Assembly: GCF_028372415.1 (NCBI RefSeq)
Contig: NC_092875.1
Coordinates: 49,724,771-49,788,770 of the forward strand
From: Notamacropus eugenii
Taxonomy: Eukaryota; Chordata; Mammalia; Diprotodontia; Macropodidae
Reading direction: 5' to 3'
DNA: 64,000 nucleotides
Part shown: positions 62,065-64,000 of the stretch, in pieces
Numbering within the stretch: position 1 is the stretch's first letter
Layout of the letters: the number at the start of each line of letters is the position of its first letter
The notes under the pieces: generated by a model
What the model was told of the DNA's origin: nothing
The model's input: only the letters and a program-made list of their open reading frames with translations
The model's database searches: none
Made by a program: the position numbers and the translations under genes

Positions 62065-62909
62065 AGAGGGATTATATACATATAGACAGAGGGCACAAGA
62101 TGAGTTGAACATGAAGGGATGATATCTAAAAAATTAAAATTAAGGGGTGAGAGAGGAATATATTGAGAGGAGAAAGGGAGAAAGAGAATGGAGTAAATTA
62201 TCTCTCACATAAAAGAGGTAAGAAAAAACTTTTTCAATAGAGGGGAAGAGGGAGGAGATGAGAGGGAAATAATGAACCTTACTCTCATCAGATTTGACTT
62301 AAGGAGAGAATAATATGCACACTCAATTTGGTATGGAAATCTATCTTACACTACAGGAAAGCAGAAGGGAAGGGGATAAGGGGTGTGGGGGATAATAGAA
62401 GGGAGGGCAAATGGGAGGAGGGGGTAATTAGAAGTAAACATTTTTGAGGAGAGATAGGGTCAGAAGAGAGAAGATAATAAATGGAGGGCAGGATAGGATG
62501 GAAGGAAATATAGTTAGTCCTTCACAATATGACTGTTCTGGAAGTGTTTTGCATAACTACACACATATAACCTATATTGAATTGCTTACCTTCTTGATGG
62601 GGATGGGGATGGGAAGGGAGGGAGGAAAGGAGAGAAGTTGGAAGTCAAAGCTTTAAAAATGAATGTTAAGAATTGTTTTAACATGTTACTGGGAAATAAG
62701 ACACAGACTATGGGGTATAAAAATCTATCTTGCCCTACAAGAAAATAGAGGGGAAGGAGATGAAAGAAGGGAGGGGTGTGATAGAAGGTTGGGGGAAGGG
62801 ATGTTTTGGGGTGGGCAGGGGGAGACATAGGGAGAAAATTTGGAACTCAAAATCTTGTGGAAGTGAATGTGGAAAACTAAAAATAAATTAATTAGTTAAT
62901 TTTTTTTAA
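60012..62909 (+). mobile_element. Near full-length HAL1-like (ORF1-only L1) insertion
   Basis: Begins with an L1-type leader (CCAAAATGGCAAAGTAGAAG), a GC-rich 5' UTR with a 15-bp G run (60504-60518), then an ORF1 remnant: coiled-coil-like lysine/glutamate stretch, RRM signature DNLKIIGMP (61089-61115) and C-terminal ITYPAKLS (about 61437-61460). No ORF2 follows; the 3' UTR begins soon after and ends near 62909. It is flanked by the 17-bp duplication AAATCCCAACTTCTGGA (59995-60011 and 62910-62926). ORF1 has multiple stops, so the copy is inactive. A SINE is nested at 61713-62060. Confidence 0.85.
61713..62060 (+). mobile_element. tRNA-headed, RTE-tailed SINE nested in HAL1
   Basis: Same family as 1234-1558 and highly similar along the whole length. 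Ends in (CA)n, about 20 units (62020-62060). Flanked by AGTTGGAGGGATT (61700-61712) and AGTTAGAGGGATT (62061-62073), a 13-bp duplication with one mismatch. Confidence 0.9.
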
Positions 62910-62926
62910 AAATCCCAACTTCTGGA

Positions 62927-63240
62927 AGGTTTGTAAGAAACAAGGCACTCTAATACATTACAGGTGGAGCTATGGATTAACCCAACAATTCTGGAAAGCA
63001 GTTTGGAACTATGCTAAGACAGTTACTAAAAAGACCATTTGCCTTTGACTCAGAAGTCCCACTGTTAGGCATAATACCTCAAAGAGATCAAAGACAGAAA
63101 GAAACATCCATACACAACACTTCTGTGGTAGCAAAAAAACTGGACATAAGGTAGATGGACATCCATTGGAGAACTCCTAAATAAAATGTAGTGCATGAAT
63201 ATCATGGGAATTTAAGGCTATGAGGAATAAAGAAAACCAT
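62927..63240 (+). mobile_element. L1 LINE 3' end next to the HAL1 target site
   Basis: GGAAAGCAGTTTGGAACTAT, CCTCAAAGAGATCAAAGACA and a degraded GACATCCATTGGAGAAC module. It is the right flank of the HAL1-like insertion. Whether the left flank (59840-59994) belongs to the same L1 is unclear. Confidence 0.7.
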
Positions 63241-63267
63241 GGGTATCCAGTCTCACTTTTTTTTGGA

Positions 63268-63392
63268 GGAAATTAGGGTTTAGTGACTTGCCCAGATTCA
63301 CATAGCTAGTAAATGTCTGAGGCTAGATTTGAACTCAAGTCCTCCTGTCTCCAGGGCTGATACTCTAACCACAGTGCCTCCTAGCTGCCCCC
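63268..63392 (-). repeat. tRNA-headed SINE, head and part of core
   Basis: GTGACTTGCCCAGATTCACA, GCTAGATTTGAACTCAAGTC and GTGCCTCCTAGCTGCCC in order. Confidence 0.8.
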
Positions 63393-63429
63393 AAAGTTCT
63401 TTTTGGCTGTAGAGAGAATTAGGGCAGGT

Positions 63430-63600
63430 CTGTTGTGGCAATTTGTGGCATTTTCATGGAATCAGAGAATCTGGGTTAGAGTCCCCTTAACATTTGTGTG
63501 ATCTGGGGCTAATCACTTACCTTGCCTGGGCCTCAGTTTCCTCACCTGTCCAAGGAGGGAGTTGGACAAGTAGTTTCCTCCAGCTTTAAATCTGTAACTT
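63430..63600 (+). repeat. MIR-type CORE-SINE
   Basis: TTTGTGTGATCTGGGGCTAA, GCCTGGGCCTCAGTTTCCTC and GGAGTTGGACAAGTAG in order. Confidence 0.7.
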
Positions 63601-64000
63601 GTGACAAACCAGACGGAAGCCCAGTGCGCAGGGAAATGCCACTCATTTCTTCCAAGACATCTCTTTACTATGCCAGATCCTCATGCATCCTTTTACCCCA
63701 TAACAGCCTCGTACTAGCCTCTGGGTCCCCCAGCTCTGATAGGCCGACTTTCACCTCGCCTGGCTCAGAATCAAGCTACTTCCCTGTCATTTCATTCACA
63801 TTCTACTGGCACCCTGTAGCCCCCCTTCTTGTCTCTGTATTTGTATATGCCGCACCTGGTATAAGTGACCTCATTCTATCCCATCGTCTCCTATACACTG
63901 CTCCTCTATCAGCCCCTCTCTCCCCTTACCTACTTCTCTACTACCTACAAACATACCCAGGTGGCTCCCAATCCTCAAAATAAACAAACAAATGCATAAA
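63601..64000 (+). mobile_element. L2-like fragment at the window edge
   Basis: The end (CTACCTACAAACATACCCAG, then CAATCCTCAAAATAAAC) matches the start of the L2 reverse transcriptase region. The frame 63522-63983 (153 codons) joins a MIR to this piece and is not a gene. The part 63601-63870 is unassigned. Confidence 0.45.

Noticed and set aside
63522-63983. 153-codon open frame at the right edge
   Set aside because: It begins in a MIR tail and ends in an L2 piece, with no recognised domain.

Overview
The window looks like marsupial nuclear DNA. The evidence is its mix of repeats: dense MIR/THER1-type CORE-SINEs, L2 and CR1/L3 LINE pieces, L1 3' ends, ORF1-only 'half-L1' (HAL1-like) copies, an RTE-clade LINE tail, and tRNA-headed SINEs whose 3' ends resemble RTE/BovB tails. 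Family names come from recognising the sequence by eye, not from a database search. I cannot name the species. No placental (Alu, B1) or avian signature is present.

I find no host protein-coding gene, rRNA, functional tRNA or CRISPR array that I can support. All long open frames are either repeat remnants (L2 reverse transcriptase near 22.0-22.8 kb, the RTE C-terminus near 56.0-56.3 kb), simple repeats read as protein (GGAA, CT and AG arrays), or unsupported frames. The window is best read as an intergenic or intronic stretch.

Layout: 0-6.5 kb holds an antisense L1 3' end with a young SINE inside it, and an old HAL1-like copy. 7-16 kb is MIR/L2/CR1 debris around one TAAT-rich unique block (9.9-10.2 kb). 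16-23.3 kb carries L2 copies, the longest split by an antisense L1. 26.6-28.4 kb is a degraded L1 3' half. 29-41 kb has SINEs, a solo retroviral LTR inside a TCTA array (35.29-35.83 kb), a roughly 470-bp GGAA array (37.75-38.22 kb) and an RTE 3' end with target-site duplications. 41-49 kb is comparatively repeat-poor and holds several candidate conserved non-coding blocks. 49-59.9 kb returns to nested L2, SINE, RTE and microsatellites, with one duplicated unclassified block. 60.0-62.9 kb is a near full-length HAL1-like insertion with 17-bp target-site duplications and a SINE nested inside it.

The most informative observations are about repeat biology: insertions with readable target-site duplications, elements landing inside microsatellite arrays, GGAA arrays that abut CORE-SINE 3' ends, internal duplications within SINE, L1 and MIR units, and a LINE/SINE pair that shares a 3' tail. 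Candidate regulatory blocks are inferred only from absence of recognised repeats and local motif content. They need cross-species alignment.
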